Assembly: GCA_964640385.1 (NCBI GenBank)
Contig: CAZXFL010000008.1
Span: 1-64,000, forward strand
From: JBBDIK01 sp964640385
GTDB lineage: Bacteria; Actinomycetota; UBA4738; JBBDHU01
Length of the DNA stretch: 64,000 bases
Direction: 5' to 3'
The notes beneath the pieces are model-generated. The model was not told the DNA's origin and did not search any database. It saw nothing but the letters and a program-made list of their open reading frames with translations. Both the position numbers and the translations under genes were made by a program. Shown one piece after another: positions 16,159-24,568 of the stretch (positions are counted from its first letter, which is position 1; every line of letters starts with the position of its first letter).

Positions 16159-17457
16159 GTGACCGACGCGCCACGCACGGTTCCGGCGCCACCCGAGGAT
16201 CCCGACCTCCCTCGGGTGGCGGACCTCTTCCACCGGGAACCCTCAACCTCGGTCCTCTCTCGGTTCCTTGAGGCGCGAGGGTACGAGCTGGTCGACTCGC
16301 GGGTCGCCCAGGCGCTCTACCGGCCTACACGAGGATGCACGGTGCGCTTCAACGTCAAGGCCAGGCCCCACAACGGCACGTCTCCCCGCAACCTGTCCTT
16401 GTGCCTCCGGACCCGTGCGAAGGAGATCGAGCCCGTCGCGCCGCCCGAGGACTTCGGCCAGCGCTTCGGTATCGACGACCCGATCGACGAGATCGACGGG
16501 ATCCGCGCGTGGGTGTTCCCGTACGACCCGGTGCTGCCGGGGATGCCCGACGGCGCACACGGTCCGACGATCAGGGACGCGTCGGGCATCAAGCGTCCCG
16601 CGGCCGTGTCCGTGACGCCGCTTCGGTACCGCCCCGGCCAGCGCGCCGCCTTCAAGTACACGGTGGTGGGGCTCGGCGGCGTGCGCGAGATCCTCTACGG
16701 GAAGGTCGTCGGTCCCAAGTCCTACCAGCGCATCTTCGATGCGTATCGCAGCTACGCCCGCACCGGCATCACGATGGTCACTCCCGTCCCGGCGGGAGAC
16801 CTGCCCGGCATCGCCCTGTTCCCCGAGATCTCCGGCACGTGCCTCCGAGACGTGATCGAGGACGGTGGACAACTCCCTTCACCCGAGCGCCTGATCGGGC
16901 TGCTGGAACGGCTCGCCCACGTCCGGTGGCTCGGTGACCCCGACACCTCCGACGAGGCCTACTCGATCAAGGCCAGCGGCCGGCTGCTGGCCCACATCCT
17001 CCCGCACCGCCGGCACGAGATCCGCGCCGCGTACCGGGAACTGGCGGACCGGGTCTCGCAGCCGCTGCCCGACGTGTTCACGATCCACGGCGACCTCTAC
17101 GAGGGTCAGATCTTCGTCGGCGACGACTTCTCGATCGGCCTGATCGACCTCGAGGACGGCGGTCCGGGGGACCCACTGATGGATGCGGCCAACATGCTGG
17201 CTCACCTGCGGGTGTTGCACGCGTACTCGCCGGACGCCGGCGGCCGTCCGCTCGCGTACCGCGTCATGCTCCGGAAGGCTCTCCTCGATCACCTGGGCGG
17301 GGGCGAGGAAGAAGTGGTGTGGCGGGAGGCGCTCTGTGCGATGCACCTGGCCACCGGTCCGTTCCGCGTCCAATCGCCCGATTGGCCAGTGGAGACCGAG
17401 CAGCGGGTGGACGAGGTGCTCGCCCTCATGCGCACCCCGTCGCTGGTCGCTGCGTAG
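16159..17457 (+). CDS. Phosphotransferase family protein (APH/choline-kinase fold)
   Basis: This 432-residue cytoplasmic protein carries a C-terminal kinase-like domain. The catalytic-loop motif reads HGDLYEGQ (about residue 312), with Gln where APH enzymes have Asn; the Mg-binding Asp is in IDLEDGGPGDP. An atypical N-terminal half (RPGQRAAFKYTV, ILYGKVVG) provides the ATP lobe. Substrate could be a sugar, amino alcohol or small metabolite; antibiotic modification is not implied. It starts with GTG 11 bases after the repeat-protein gene and probably shares its transcript. The Asn-to-Gln change may alter metal binding. Confidence 0.75.
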   Translation: MTDAPRTVPAPPEDPDLPRVADLFHREPSTSVLSRFLEARGYELVDSRVAQALYRPTRGCTVRFNVKARPHNGTSPRNLSLCLRTRAKEIEPVAPPEDFGQRFGIDDPIDEIDGIRAWVFPYDPVLPGMPDGAHGPTIRDASGIKRPAAVSVTPLRYRPGQRAAFKYTVVGLGGVREILYGKVVGPKSYQRIFDAYRSYARTGITMVTPVPAGDLPGIALFPEISGTCLRDVIEDGGQLPSPERLIGLLERLAHVRWLGDPDTSDEAYSIKASGRLLAHILPHRRHEIRAAYRELADRVSQPLPDVFTIHGDLYEGQIFVGDDFSIGLIDLEDGGPGDPLMDAANMLAHLRVLHAYSPDAGGRPLAYRVMLRKALLDHLGGGEEEVVWREALCAMHLATGPFRVQSPDWPVETEQRVDEVLALMRTPSLVAA

Positions 17458-17483
17458 CCCTCCTCCGGATGAGCGACCTCGGC

Positions 17484-17489
17484 TAGACT
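17484..17489 (+). promoter_or_regulatory. -10 box of metallophosphoesterase gene (leaderless)
   Basis: TAGACT lies 6 bases before the GTG at 17496, and no Shine-Dalgarno is present. This spacing recurs before prfA, murA and meaB in this window and indicates leaderless transcription. Confidence 0.5.
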
Positions 17490-17495
17490 GACCTC

Positions 17496-18296
17496 GTGGT
17501 CACCATCGCCCACATCTCTGATCCCCACGTCGGGTCGCCCTACTTCGTCCCGAACCTCATGAACCGCGTCATCGCCGAGCTGAACGAGATGCAGCCCGAT
17601 GTCGTGGTCTGCACCGGAGACCTCACGAACGAGGGCTACCGCCAGGAGTACAAGAATTGGATGGCCTACCGGGAGCGCATCGAGGCTCCGGTGCACACGG
17701 TCACCGGCAACCACGATGCCCGCAACGTCGGATACGTCCACTTCGAGGAACTCGTCGGCCCGCGCCATTGGTCGGCCGATGTCCAGGGCGTCCGGATCGT
17801 CGGCACCGATTCCAGCGAGCCAGACATCAACGAGGGGCAGATCGGTCGCGAGCAGTACGGCTGGATCCGCGAGCAGTTCGCCGAACCTGCCGACCTCAAG
17901 ATCTTCACGATCCACCACCACCTGCTGCCGGTGCCGGGCACCGGGCGCGAGCGCAGCGTCGTCAACGACGCCGGCGACCTGCTCGAGGTGCTGATCACCT
18001 CCGGGGTCAACATCGTGCTCACCGGTCACAAGCATGTGCCCTACGTCTGGCACCTCGAGAACCTGTGGGTGGCGAACGCCGGCACCGTCGCTTCCCTGCG
18101 CCTGCGCGGGTACACCAAGCCGTGCTACAACGTGCTGCAGTACGACGGGGACGAGGTCAAGATCTTCCGGAAGTTCCCGTTCGGCGGCGAGACGATGTTG
18201 GCGCACTTCGCGCTGTCGACCGGGGCGCAGTACTTCCGGGAGTTGGAGGCGCTCACGACCGAGGATCCGGTGGGTGTCCGCGAGCGAGCGGACTGA
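17496..18296 (+). CDS. Calcineurin-like metallophosphoesterase (CpdA/Icc type)
   Basis: This 266-residue enzyme should hydrolyse a phosphodiester or phosphomonoester using two metals. All family blocks are present: HISDPHVG, VVCTGDLTN, VTGNHDARN, IHHHLLPVPG and TGHKHVPYVW. The resemblance is closest to cyclic-nucleotide phosphodiesterase CpdA, but the substrate is not fixed by these motifs. It lies just upstream of the cyclic 2,3-diphosphoglycerate synthetase gene, so a role in turnover of that cyclic phosphate is possible but purely inferential. A TAGACT box 6 bases before the GTG suggests a leaderless mRNA. Confidence 0.87.
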   Translation: MVTIAHISDPHVGSPYFVPNLMNRVIAELNEMQPDVVVCTGDLTNEGYRQEYKNWMAYRERIEAPVHTVTGNHDARNVGYVHFEELVGPRHWSADVQGVRIVGTDSSEPDINEGQIGREQYGWIREQFAEPADLKIFTIHHHLLPVPGTGRERSVVNDAGDLLEVLITSGVNIVLTGHKHVPYVWHLENLWVANAGTVASLRLRGYTKPCYNVLQYDGDEVKIFRKFPFGGETMLAHFALSTGAQYFRELEALTTEDPVGVRERAD

Positions 18297-18369
18297 CGGG
18301 ACCGGGGCCGCCGTCCCGACCCACGTATCGCATCCAGGACCGCACACCATCAGAGAGGAAACCGGGGGA

Positions 18370-19698
18370 TTGAAGGTTCTCGCATTGGTCGACGGAGAGC
18401 ACTACCCGTCGGTCACCCGATGGGGGCTCGCCGCCGCGCGGAGCCGGGGCCATGAGGTCGTGGCGGCGCTGTTCCTCGGGGGGACCGAGAAGGTCGATCC
18501 CGAGGCCCTGCCGGATCTGGGAGTCGATACGCTCGTGGCCGGGAGCGACATGGCCGAGGGCCTTCGGATGGCGCTCGAACGCATCCGGCCCGAGGCGGTC
18601 CTGGATCTGTCCGACGAACCGGTGCTGGGCTACCGGGAGCGGATGGGATTGATCGGGGTTGCGCTGGCCGCGGGAGTGCCGTACCTGGGGCCGGACTTCC
18701 GCTTCGACCCCCCCGTCCACGGGCCGCCGCTGCCGGTCCCGACGATCGCCGTGATCGGCACCGGCAAGCGCACCGGCAAGACGGCGATCGGGGGTCAGCT
18801 CGCTCGCGCGGCGGCGGAACGGGGCCTTCGGCCCGTCGTCGTGGCGATGGGGCGCGGTGGGCCTCCGGCTCCGCAATTCGCCGAGGCGGGGAGCGTGACG
18901 CTCGAACGGCTCCTGGAACTCCTGGAATTGGGCCAGCACGCCGCCTCGGACTACCTCGAGGACGCACTTACCGCTGGGGTCGCCACGGTCGGAGCCAGGC
19001 GGGCCGGCGGCGGGATGGCCGGGGCGGCCTACGCAACCAACGCCCGGGAGGCGGCCGAAGTCGCCGTGCAGGCAGGGGCGGACCTGATCGTGCTTGAAGG
19101 CAGCGGTTCCACCGTGCCTCCGGTCCCGTGGGACGCAGGGGTGCTGGTGGTGCCGGTTTCCGCGCCACCCGAGTACTTGGGCGGCTACCTGGGCCCCTAT
19201 CGCCTATTGCGGTCGGACCTGGTGGTTGTTACCATGGCGCAGAGCCCGAACGGGGCCCAGAACCCTTCCCCCCTCACATCCCACGTCACTCGATGGCATG
19301 CGGATGCCCGGTTCGTCGTCACGGACTTCGAGCCCCATCCATTAGGTGATGTCAAGGGGAAGACGGTGTTCCTGGCCACGACGGCTCCTGAGGCCGTCGC
19401 CGAACGGCACGTCGCACATCTCGAGGCCGTAGCCGGATGCCGGGTGGTGGGCCGGAGCGCACACCTCTCGGACCGAACCCGATTGCGAGAAGACATGGAT
19501 CGAACCACCGGATATCAGGTGCTCCTGACGGAGTTGAAGGCCGCCGCGGTCGACGTGGCTTGCCGCACGGCGCTGGACGTCGGCGCCGAGGTCGTGTTCC
19601 TGGAGAACCGGGCGGTCGCTGTGGCGGGCGAACGGGACGTCGTGTCCCACCTGAACGAGACGATCGACCTGGCGCTGGCGCGAGGGGGGGCGCGATGA
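18370..19698 (+). CDS. cpgS: Cyclic 2,3-diphosphoglycerate synthetase
   Basis: This 442-residue protein resembles the synthetase that closes 2,3-diphosphoglycerate into its cyclic anhydride using ATP, known from Methanothermus fervidus. It has the family N-terminus (LALVDGEHYPSVTRW), the block LDLSDEPVLGYRERM, a P-loop GTGKRTGKTAI at residues 130-140, and the downstream GSGSTVPPVPWDAG block. The TTG at 18370 follows AGAGG/GGGGG and leads straight into the conserved start. It overlaps the 2-phosphoglycerate kinase gene by 4 bases. In methanogens the product accumulates as a potassium-balanced thermoprotective solute. Assignment rests on remembered family features. Confidence 0.85.
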   Translation: MKVLALVDGEHYPSVTRWGLAAARSRGHEVVAALFLGGTEKVDPEALPDLGVDTLVAGSDMAEGLRMALERIRPEAVLDLSDEPVLGYRERMGLIGVALAAGVPYLGPDFRFDPPVHGPPLPVPTIAVIGTGKRTGKTAIGGQLARAAAERGLRPVVVAMGRGGPPAPQFAEAGSVTLERLLELLELGQHAASDYLEDALTAGVATVGARRAGGGMAGAAYATNAREAAEVAVQAGADLIVLEGSGSTVPPVPWDAGVLVVPVSAPPEYLGGYLGPYRLLRSDLVVVTMAQSPNGAQNPSPLTSHVTRWHADARFVVTDFEPHPLGDVKGKTVFLATTAPEAVAERHVAHLEAVAGCRVVGRSAHLSDRTRLREDMDRTTGYQVLLTELKAAAVDVACRTALDVGAEVVFLENRAVAVAGERDVVSHLNETIDLALARGGAR

Positions 19699-20666
19699 CC
19701 GCACCCGGTTCCGGCTCGCACGTGCTGGTCTCCGACGGGAGCGCCGGCCCGCAGTCATCGTTGCCGTACTCGAAGGGGCTCATGGCCTCCCGGATGATGG
19801 TGACGGGGCTCTCGCCGTTCCGGTCGTACCAGGTCGCCGAAGCGATCGAGGAGCGGTTGCACGAGCTCGGCGTGGCCGTCATCACCTCCGACGAGCTGAG
19901 CGAACTCGCGGTCGGGGTTCTGCGGGACGTCGCCGGCGAGCGATACGCCAAGAACTTCCTGCGGTGGCGCGAGGTCGAACGGCTCGACGTCCCGATGGTG
20001 CTGCTGATCGGCGGCGCGACGGGCGTCGGTAAGTCGACGATCGCCACCCAGCTTGCCGCGCGGCTCGGGGTCGTGCGCGTGGTCGCCACCGACGCGATCC
20101 GCGAGGTCATGCGGGGCCTCTTCTCTCGTGCGCTGATGCCCACGCTCTACACGTCCTCGTTCGACGCGGACAGCGCCCTCCGCGAAGCCCCGCTGCGCCC
20201 GGGCGACCGAGTGATCGTCGGGTTCCGCGAGCAGACCGCCGCGGTCTCGGTTGGCCTGCGGGCGCTCCTGGAGCGCGCCGCGGTCGAAGGCACGAGCCTC
20301 ATCATCGAGGGCGCGCATGCGGTTCCCGGCTTCGTGGATCTGGACGTGTGGGGGGAACGGGTGCTGCCGATCCACATCGTCGTGACGGTCGAGGACGAGG
20401 ACGTACATCACAGCCACTTCGTGGCGCGCGGGTTCGATACCTCGCCCCGGCCGGCCGAACGCTACATCGAAGGTTTCGACAAGATCCGCAAGGTGCAGAA
20501 GTACATCAAGAGTCAGGCGTTGCAGCACGGTGTCCCCGTCATCCCGAACTACAACCTGGACCAGTCGCTCACCGCGATCATCGACCTGATCGTCGATCGC
20601 GCCACCGAACGAGCCGTCTCCGACGCTGCGTCGTCCCCGCCGGCGATGGAGGGAACCACCGCATGA
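19695..20666 (+). CDS. pgk2: 2-phosphoglycerate kinase
   Basis: This 323-residue protein resembles methanogen 2-phosphoglycerate kinase, which makes 2,3-diphosphoglycerate, the substrate of the synthetase encoded just upstream. Residues about 20-95 look like an ATP-cone domain (LPYSKGLMASRMMVTGLSP). A Walker A motif GGATGVGKST is at 106-115, followed by VVATDAIREVMRG, IIEGAHAVPGF and the late block IRKVQKYIKSQA, all as in that family. Both genes are coupled by ATGA overlaps to each other and to transaldolase. Finding kinase and synthetase together supports a real two-step pathway. Confidence 0.85.
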   Translation: MTAPGSGSHVLVSDGSAGPQSSLPYSKGLMASRMMVTGLSPFRSYQVAEAIEERLHELGVAVITSDELSELAVGVLRDVAGERYAKNFLRWREVERLDVPMVLLIGGATGVGKSTIATQLAARLGVVRVVATDAIREVMRGLFSRALMPTLYTSSFDADSALREAPLRPGDRVIVGFREQTAAVSVGLRALLERAAVEGTSLIIEGAHAVPGFVDLDVWGERVLPIHIVVTVEDEDVHHSHFVARGFDTSPRPAERYIEGFDKIRKVQKYIKSQALQHGVPVIPNYNLDQSLTAIIDLIVDRATERAVSDAASSPPAMEGTTA

Positions 20667-21325
20667 AGCTCTTCCTCGATACCGCCAACATCGACGAGAT
20701 CCGTGAGATCAACGCTTGGGGCGTCCTGTCGGGCGTCACCACGAACCCGACCCTCATTGCCAGAGAAGGCCACGACCCGGACGAGGTCTGGAAGATCATC
20801 CTCGAGGAGGTCGGCGGTCCCGTTTCGCTCGAGACCACCGAACTTGAGGCCGACAAGATGTACGAGCAGGGACTCCTGCTCGCCAAGAAGGCCGCCAACG
20901 CCGTCGTGAAGGTGCCGATGACGCCCGACGGCCTGACCGCCGGCCGGCGCCTGGTGGACGACGGCATCAAGATCAACGTGACCCTGGTCTTCTCTCCCGC
21001 GCAAGCGATCCTGGCGGCCGAGATCGGGGCATTCATCGTGTCGCCGTTCCTCGGCCGCCTGGACGACGTGGCCTCGGACGGGATGCAGGTGTTGCGGGAG
21101 ATCTGCGGCATCTATGATGTGCAGGGCTACGAGACCCAGGTCCTGGCCGCCTCGCTCCGCCACCCGATGCATGTCGTAGACGCCGCGAAGGCCGGAGCCG
21201 ATATCGGGACGATGCCCTACAGCGTGTTCGCCCAGCTCGTGAAACACCCCCTCACCGACCGTGGGATCGACCAGTTCATGGCGGACTGGAAGGGGCTGCA
21301 ACAGCACCTCAAGGAAGGAGCCTGA
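20663..21325 (+). CDS. tal: Transaldolase / fructose-6-phosphate aldolase family
   Basis: This 220-residue TIM-barrel enzyme is of the short TalB/FSA class, which transfers a dihydroxyacetone unit or splits fructose 6-phosphate. It begins MKLFLDTANIDEIREI, has the GVTTNPTL motif, the Schiff-base Lys in VVKVPMTPDG and the phosphate loop SPFLGRLDD. Length and motifs fit transaldolase, although FSA activity cannot be excluded by sequence. The ATG overlaps the kinase stop (ATGA), tying sugar-phosphate metabolism to the cyclic-diphosphoglycerate genes. Confidence 0.92.
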   Translation: MKLFLDTANIDEIREINAWGVLSGVTTNPTLIAREGHDPDEVWKIILEEVGGPVSLETTELEADKMYEQGLLLAKKAANAVVKVPMTPDGLTAGRRLVDDGIKINVTLVFSPAQAILAAEIGAFIVSPFLGRLDDVASDGMQVLREICGIYDVQGYETQVLAASLRHPMHVVDAAKAGADIGTMPYSVFAQLVKHPLTDRGIDQFMADWKGLQQHLKEGA

Positions 21326-21326
21326 C

Positions 21327-22994
21327 GTGGACGCCGGAACGATGGACGAATCCACCCTCGAAGCGAAGGTCTTGCCTGAACTGCAGAAGATCGCAGACGG
21401 ACTCGGCTTGGAGGGTACCCGCGGACTGCGCAAGCAGGAACTGATCGGCGCGATCGTCGATGCCGCCAACGGCAAGGGGAACGGGAGCAAGCGGTCCCCG
21501 GCGAAGCCGAAGGCTGAGCCGAAGACCCAGACGGAGAAGAAGTCGGAGCCCAAGTCCTCGGATGACGCAGAGGCGGGCGAGGATGGCGACGGCGGCGAGG
21601 ATGGCGACGGCGGCGAGGACGGCGAACAAGGCAATGACCGCAACGACGGCGCCGACCGTGGAAACCGCGACCGTGCCGACCGTGGGAACCAGGACCGCGG
21701 AGGAGATCGCGATCGCGGGAACCAGGCCGGGAACCGCGACCGAGGCGGAGACCGAGGCGGAGACCGAGGCGGAGACCGAGGCGGGCGCAACCGCGGCCGG
21801 ACGTCGCGCGAGGACCGGCGACGCCAGCGCGAAGAGCGCCGTGTGCGTGAGGTGGAGGCCCGCGAGGAGGAACTCGTCAACGCGCCCGTCGAGGTGGGGG
21901 TCCTGGACATCCTGCCCGAGGGCTACGGGTTCCTGCGTACTTCGGGGTACCTGCCTGGCCCCAGCGACATCTACGTCTCGCTCTCGCAGGTCCGGCGGTT
22001 CGGGCTGCGCAAGGGTGACACGGTTACCGGCGCGGTCCGGCGCCCGAAGGACAGCGAGAAGTACTTCGCACTGCTCCGCATCGACAACGTCAACGGGCTC
22101 GCCCCCGACGAGGCGCAGCAGCGTCCGATCTTCGACAAGCTGACGCCGCTGTTCCCGGACGAGCGGTTCAGCCTCGAGACCAGCCCGACCGACGTCACGG
22201 GCCGGATCATCGACATGGTCTCGCCCATCGGGAAGGGCCAGCGCGGGATGGTCGTCTCGCCGCCGAAGGCGGGGAAGACCACCGTCCTGAAGAACATCGC
22301 GAACGGGATCATCAACTCGAGCCCGGAGACTCAGCTGATGATCTTGCTGGTCGACGAGCGGCCCGAGGAGGTCACGGACTGGCAGCGGACGGTGACGCCC
22401 GCAGAGGTCGTCTACTCGACCTTCGACAAGCCACCCGACCAGCACATCCAAGTGACGGAGCTGGTGCTCGAGCGGGCTAAGCGGCTGGCCGAGACCGGCG
22501 CCGACGTCGCGATCATCCTGGACTCGATCACTCGGCTGGCGCGTGCGTACAACTTGGCGGCGCCCGCCTCGGGCAAGATCCTGTCCGGTGGTATCGACTC
22601 GACGGCGTTGTACCCGCCGCGCCGGTTCTTCGGCGCCGCGCGGAACATCGAGGAAGGGGGCTCGCTCACGATCATCGCGAGTGCCCTGGTCGAGACGGGT
22701 TCCCGGATGGACGAAGGGATCTTCGAGGAGTTCAAGGGGACGGGCAACATGGAACTGCGTCTGGACCGCAACCTCTCCGAGAAGCGGATCTTCCCCGCGA
22801 TCAACGTGGAGGCGTCCGGTACCCGCAAGGAGGAGTTGCTGATGCCCAGCGAGGAACTCGCGCTGGTCTGGCGGCTCCGCCGGGTGCTACACGCGCTCGA
22901 GGCGGGGGCGGCGCTCGAACTCCTGATCGATAAGATCAGGGCGACCAAGTCCAACGAGCAGTTCCTCAAGGAGATCTCCAAGGCGCCGTCGTAG
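21327..22994 (+). CDS. rho: Transcription termination factor Rho, with Arg/Gly/Asp-rich insertion
   Basis: This 555-residue hexameric RNA helicase terminates transcription. After the Rho_N helical domain (ELQKIADGLGLEGTRGLRKQ) comes a disordered insertion of about 150 residues, first acidic (EDGDGGEDG) then Arg/Gly-rich (RGGDRGGDRGG), as in many high-GC actinobacteria. The RNA-binding OB fold follows (LDILPEGYGFLR), then the RecA-like ATPase with Walker A PPKAGKTTVL and Walker B-type IILDSITR. GTG at 21327 has AAGGAAGGAG upstream; an ATG at 21342 is an alternative. In the family such insertions add RNA binding. Confidence 0.96.
   Translation: MDAGTMDESTLEAKVLPELQKIADGLGLEGTRGLRKQELIGAIVDAANGKGNGSKRSPAKPKAEPKTQTEKKSEPKSSDDAEAGEDGDGGEDGDGGEDGEQGNDRNDGADRGNRDRADRGNQDRGGDRDRGNQAGNRDRGGDRGGDRGGDRGGRNRGRTSREDRRRQREERRVREVEAREEELVNAPVEVGVLDILPEGYGFLRTSGYLPGPSDIYVSLSQVRRFGLRKGDTVTGAVRRPKDSEKYFALLRIDNVNGLAPDEAQQRPIFDKLTPLFPDERFSLETSPTDVTGRIIDMVSPIGKGQRGMVVSPPKAGKTTVLKNIANGIINSSPETQLMILLVDERPEEVTDWQRTVTPAEVVYSTFDKPPDQHIQVTELVLERAKRLAETGADVAIILDSITRLARAYNLAAPASGKILSGGIDSTALYPPRRFFGAARNIEEGGSLTIIASALVETGSRMDEGIFEEFKGTGNMELRLDRNLSEKRIFPAINVEASGTRKEELLMPSEELALVWRLRRVLHALEAGAALELLIDKIRATKSNEQFLKEISKAPS
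21738..21785 (+). repeat. Four 12-bp tandem repeats inside rho
   Basis: The unit gaccgaggcgga is repeated four times head to tail (the last ends in g), encoding DRGG units. A shorter acidic repeat encoding GEDGDG occurs upstream near 21587-21625. These lie in the disordered insertion and could expand or contract by slippage without breaking frame. Confidence 0.8.
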
Positions 22995-23031
22995 GCGTCC
23001 GTAGCGTCAGGAAGAGGCGGAAGGAACGAAC

Positions 23032-23409
23032 ATGAAAACCGGCATCCACCCCGACTACGTCACCGCGACGGTGAAGTGCTCCTGCGGGAACGAGTTCGAG
23101 ACGCGAGCGACCGTGCCCGCACTGCACGTCGAGATCTGCTCCAACTGCCACCCGTTCTACACCGGCAAGCAGAAGCTGGTGGACACCGGCGGGCGCGTGG
23201 AGCGGTTCCAGAAGCGTTACGAGAAGCAGAAGGCCGAGATCGAGGCCCGGACTGCGGTGGCCAAGAAGCGGACGGCTGCCGCACCCGCACCGGTCTCCGT
23301 CCCCGCACCAGACGCCGCCACCGGATCCCCCCCGGAGCCGGCCGCTCCCGAGACGGACACGGCCACGGACGCGCCCGCCAAGGGCGCCCCCGCGTCGGCC
23401 GATGCCTGA
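23032..23409 (+). CDS. rpmE: 50S ribosomal protein L31 with long C-terminal tail
   Basis: Residues 1-70 are zinc-type L31 (MKTGIHPDY, KCSCGNEF, then the second Cys pair in ICSNCHPFYTG), so four cysteines for zinc are intact. L31 normally has 66-75 residues; here an extra 55-residue Ala/Pro/Thr-rich acidic tail makes 125. The tail ends eight bases inside the next gene. In the family L31 bridges the ribosomal subunits; the tail is probably disordered. Clear spacing from rho, with GGCGGAAGGAAC before ATG. Confidence 0.94.
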   Translation: MKTGIHPDYVTATVKCSCGNEFETRATVPALHVEICSNCHPFYTGKQKLVDTGGRVERFQKRYEKQKAEIEARTAVAKKRTAAAPAPVSVPAPDAATGSPPEPAAPETDTATDAPAKGAPASADA

Positions 23410-24424
23410 ACCGGATCGCCAGAACCACCTCTACGGCGGGCAGGCCCTCATCGAGGGCGTGATGATGCGCGGCCGCGACCATTGGGCCGTCGCCGTTCGG
23501 CGGCCCGACGAGCAGGTGTACCTCGAGTCACACGACATCGATTCGGTCGCCAAGCGCCACCCGATCCTCGCGAAGCCGGGACTCCGCGGCGTGATCGCGC
23601 TCGGGCAGGCGATGTCGATCGGGTTCCGGGCGCTCACCATCGCCACCCACCAGGCGCAACCGGAGGAGGAGCAGCTCGGCAAGGGCGGGATGGCCCTGGC
23701 GATGACCCTGGCGCTGACGCTGTTCGTCGGGGTGTTCATCATCGGTCCCGCATGGCTGTTCGGCTGGGCGGAGAAAGCGTTCCTGGGAACGGGGCTCGGC
23801 GCCAACATCCTCGAGGGCCTGTTCCGCGTCGCGCTGCTCGTCGCCTACGTGTGGGTGATCGGGCTGATGGGCGAGGTCCGGCGTGTGTATCAGTACCACG
23901 GCGCAGAGCACAAGACGATCGCGGCCTATGAGCACGACGCGCCGCTTGACCCCGAGCGCGTCGACGAGTACTCGACCCTGCACGTCCGTTGCGGCACGAA
24001 CTTCCTGTTGATCATCCTGATCATCACGATCCTCGTGTTCTCGGCGTTCCCGCCGCTGCCGATGGGTTGGCGGATCGCCTCGCGGGTGATCGCGATCATC
24101 CCCATCGCCGCGATCTCCTACGAGATGCTCCGGCTCGGAGCGAAGTTCCATGGGTCGCTGCTCATGCGGACCTTGATGGCTCCCGGACTCTGGCTGCAGA
24201 AAATCACGACCCGCCCGCCCGAACGCGACCAGATCGAGATCGCCATCGCCTCGTTCGAGGAGGTGATTCGTTGCGAGCGGGAGGGGATCGAGCGGCCCGA
24301 AGGAGGGCTCCTCGGCGACTCCGTCCAGGCCCCGGCTGGGGCGCAGGCCGCGGATGGGTCCTCAGAGTCTACGGACGTCCAGCCTGAGCGTGGACGGCAA
24401 CGCATCGGGCCCGAGGACGCCTAG
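23402..24424 (+). CDS. DUF1385 membrane protein (YqhQ family)
   Basis: This 340-residue protein belongs to DUF1385, often found between rpmE and prfA. The N-terminal signature YGGQALIEGVMMRG and the block YQYHGAEHKTIAAYE are typical, and so is HVRCGTNFL. Four or so membrane segments lie between residues 95 and 245. The function is unknown. The His/Glu/Cys-containing conserved blocks are suggestive of metal or ligand binding but this is not established. It overlaps rpmE by 8 bases; the C-terminal 60 residues are polar and poorly conserved. Confidence 0.9.
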   Translation: MPEPDRQNHLYGGQALIEGVMMRGRDHWAVAVRRPDEQVYLESHDIDSVAKRHPILAKPGLRGVIALGQAMSIGFRALTIATHQAQPEEEQLGKGGMALAMTLALTLFVGVFIIGPAWLFGWAEKAFLGTGLGANILEGLFRVALLVAYVWVIGLMGEVRRVYQYHGAEHKTIAAYEHDAPLDPERVDEYSTLHVRCGTNFLLIILIITILVFSAFPPLPMGWRIASRVIAIIPIAAISYEMLRLGAKFHGSLLMRTLMAPGLWLQKITTRPPERDQIEIAIASFEEVIRCEREGIERPEGGLLGDSVQAPAGAQAADGSSESTDVQPERGRQRIGPEDA

Positions 24425-24475
24425 GGGGGTCGCCCGAACATCCGTCCCCTGCCCAGGGCTCGGGTTCGGCCGAGC

Positions 24476-24499
24476 TTCCGACACCGGAATCTGTCGGAA
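24476..24499. promoter_or_regulatory. Inverted repeat upstream of divIVA promoter
   Basis: TTCCGACA (24476-24483) and TGTCGGAA (24492-24499) are perfect 8-base inverted arms separated by 8 bases. The element ends 3 bases before the -35 box of the divIVA promoter. It could be a dimeric-regulator operator, or a hairpin ending the DUF1385 transcript; no T-tract follows. Confidence 0.55.
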
Positions 24500-24502
24500 T
24501 CG

Positions 24503-24530
24503 TTGAAAATCAGTCTTCCACGTCTAGAGT
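24503..24530 (+). promoter_or_regulatory. Promoter of divIVA-like gene
   Basis: TTGAAA (24503-24508), a 16-base spacer and TAGAGT (24525-24530) form a good sigma70-type promoter. The predicted start is about 30 bases before the ATG at 24569, leaving room for the CGAGGAGG ribosome site at 24551. Confidence 0.6.
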
Positions 24531-24568
24531 TGCAGGTGCGCCCCCGAAAACGAGGAGGTCTTCCCCCG

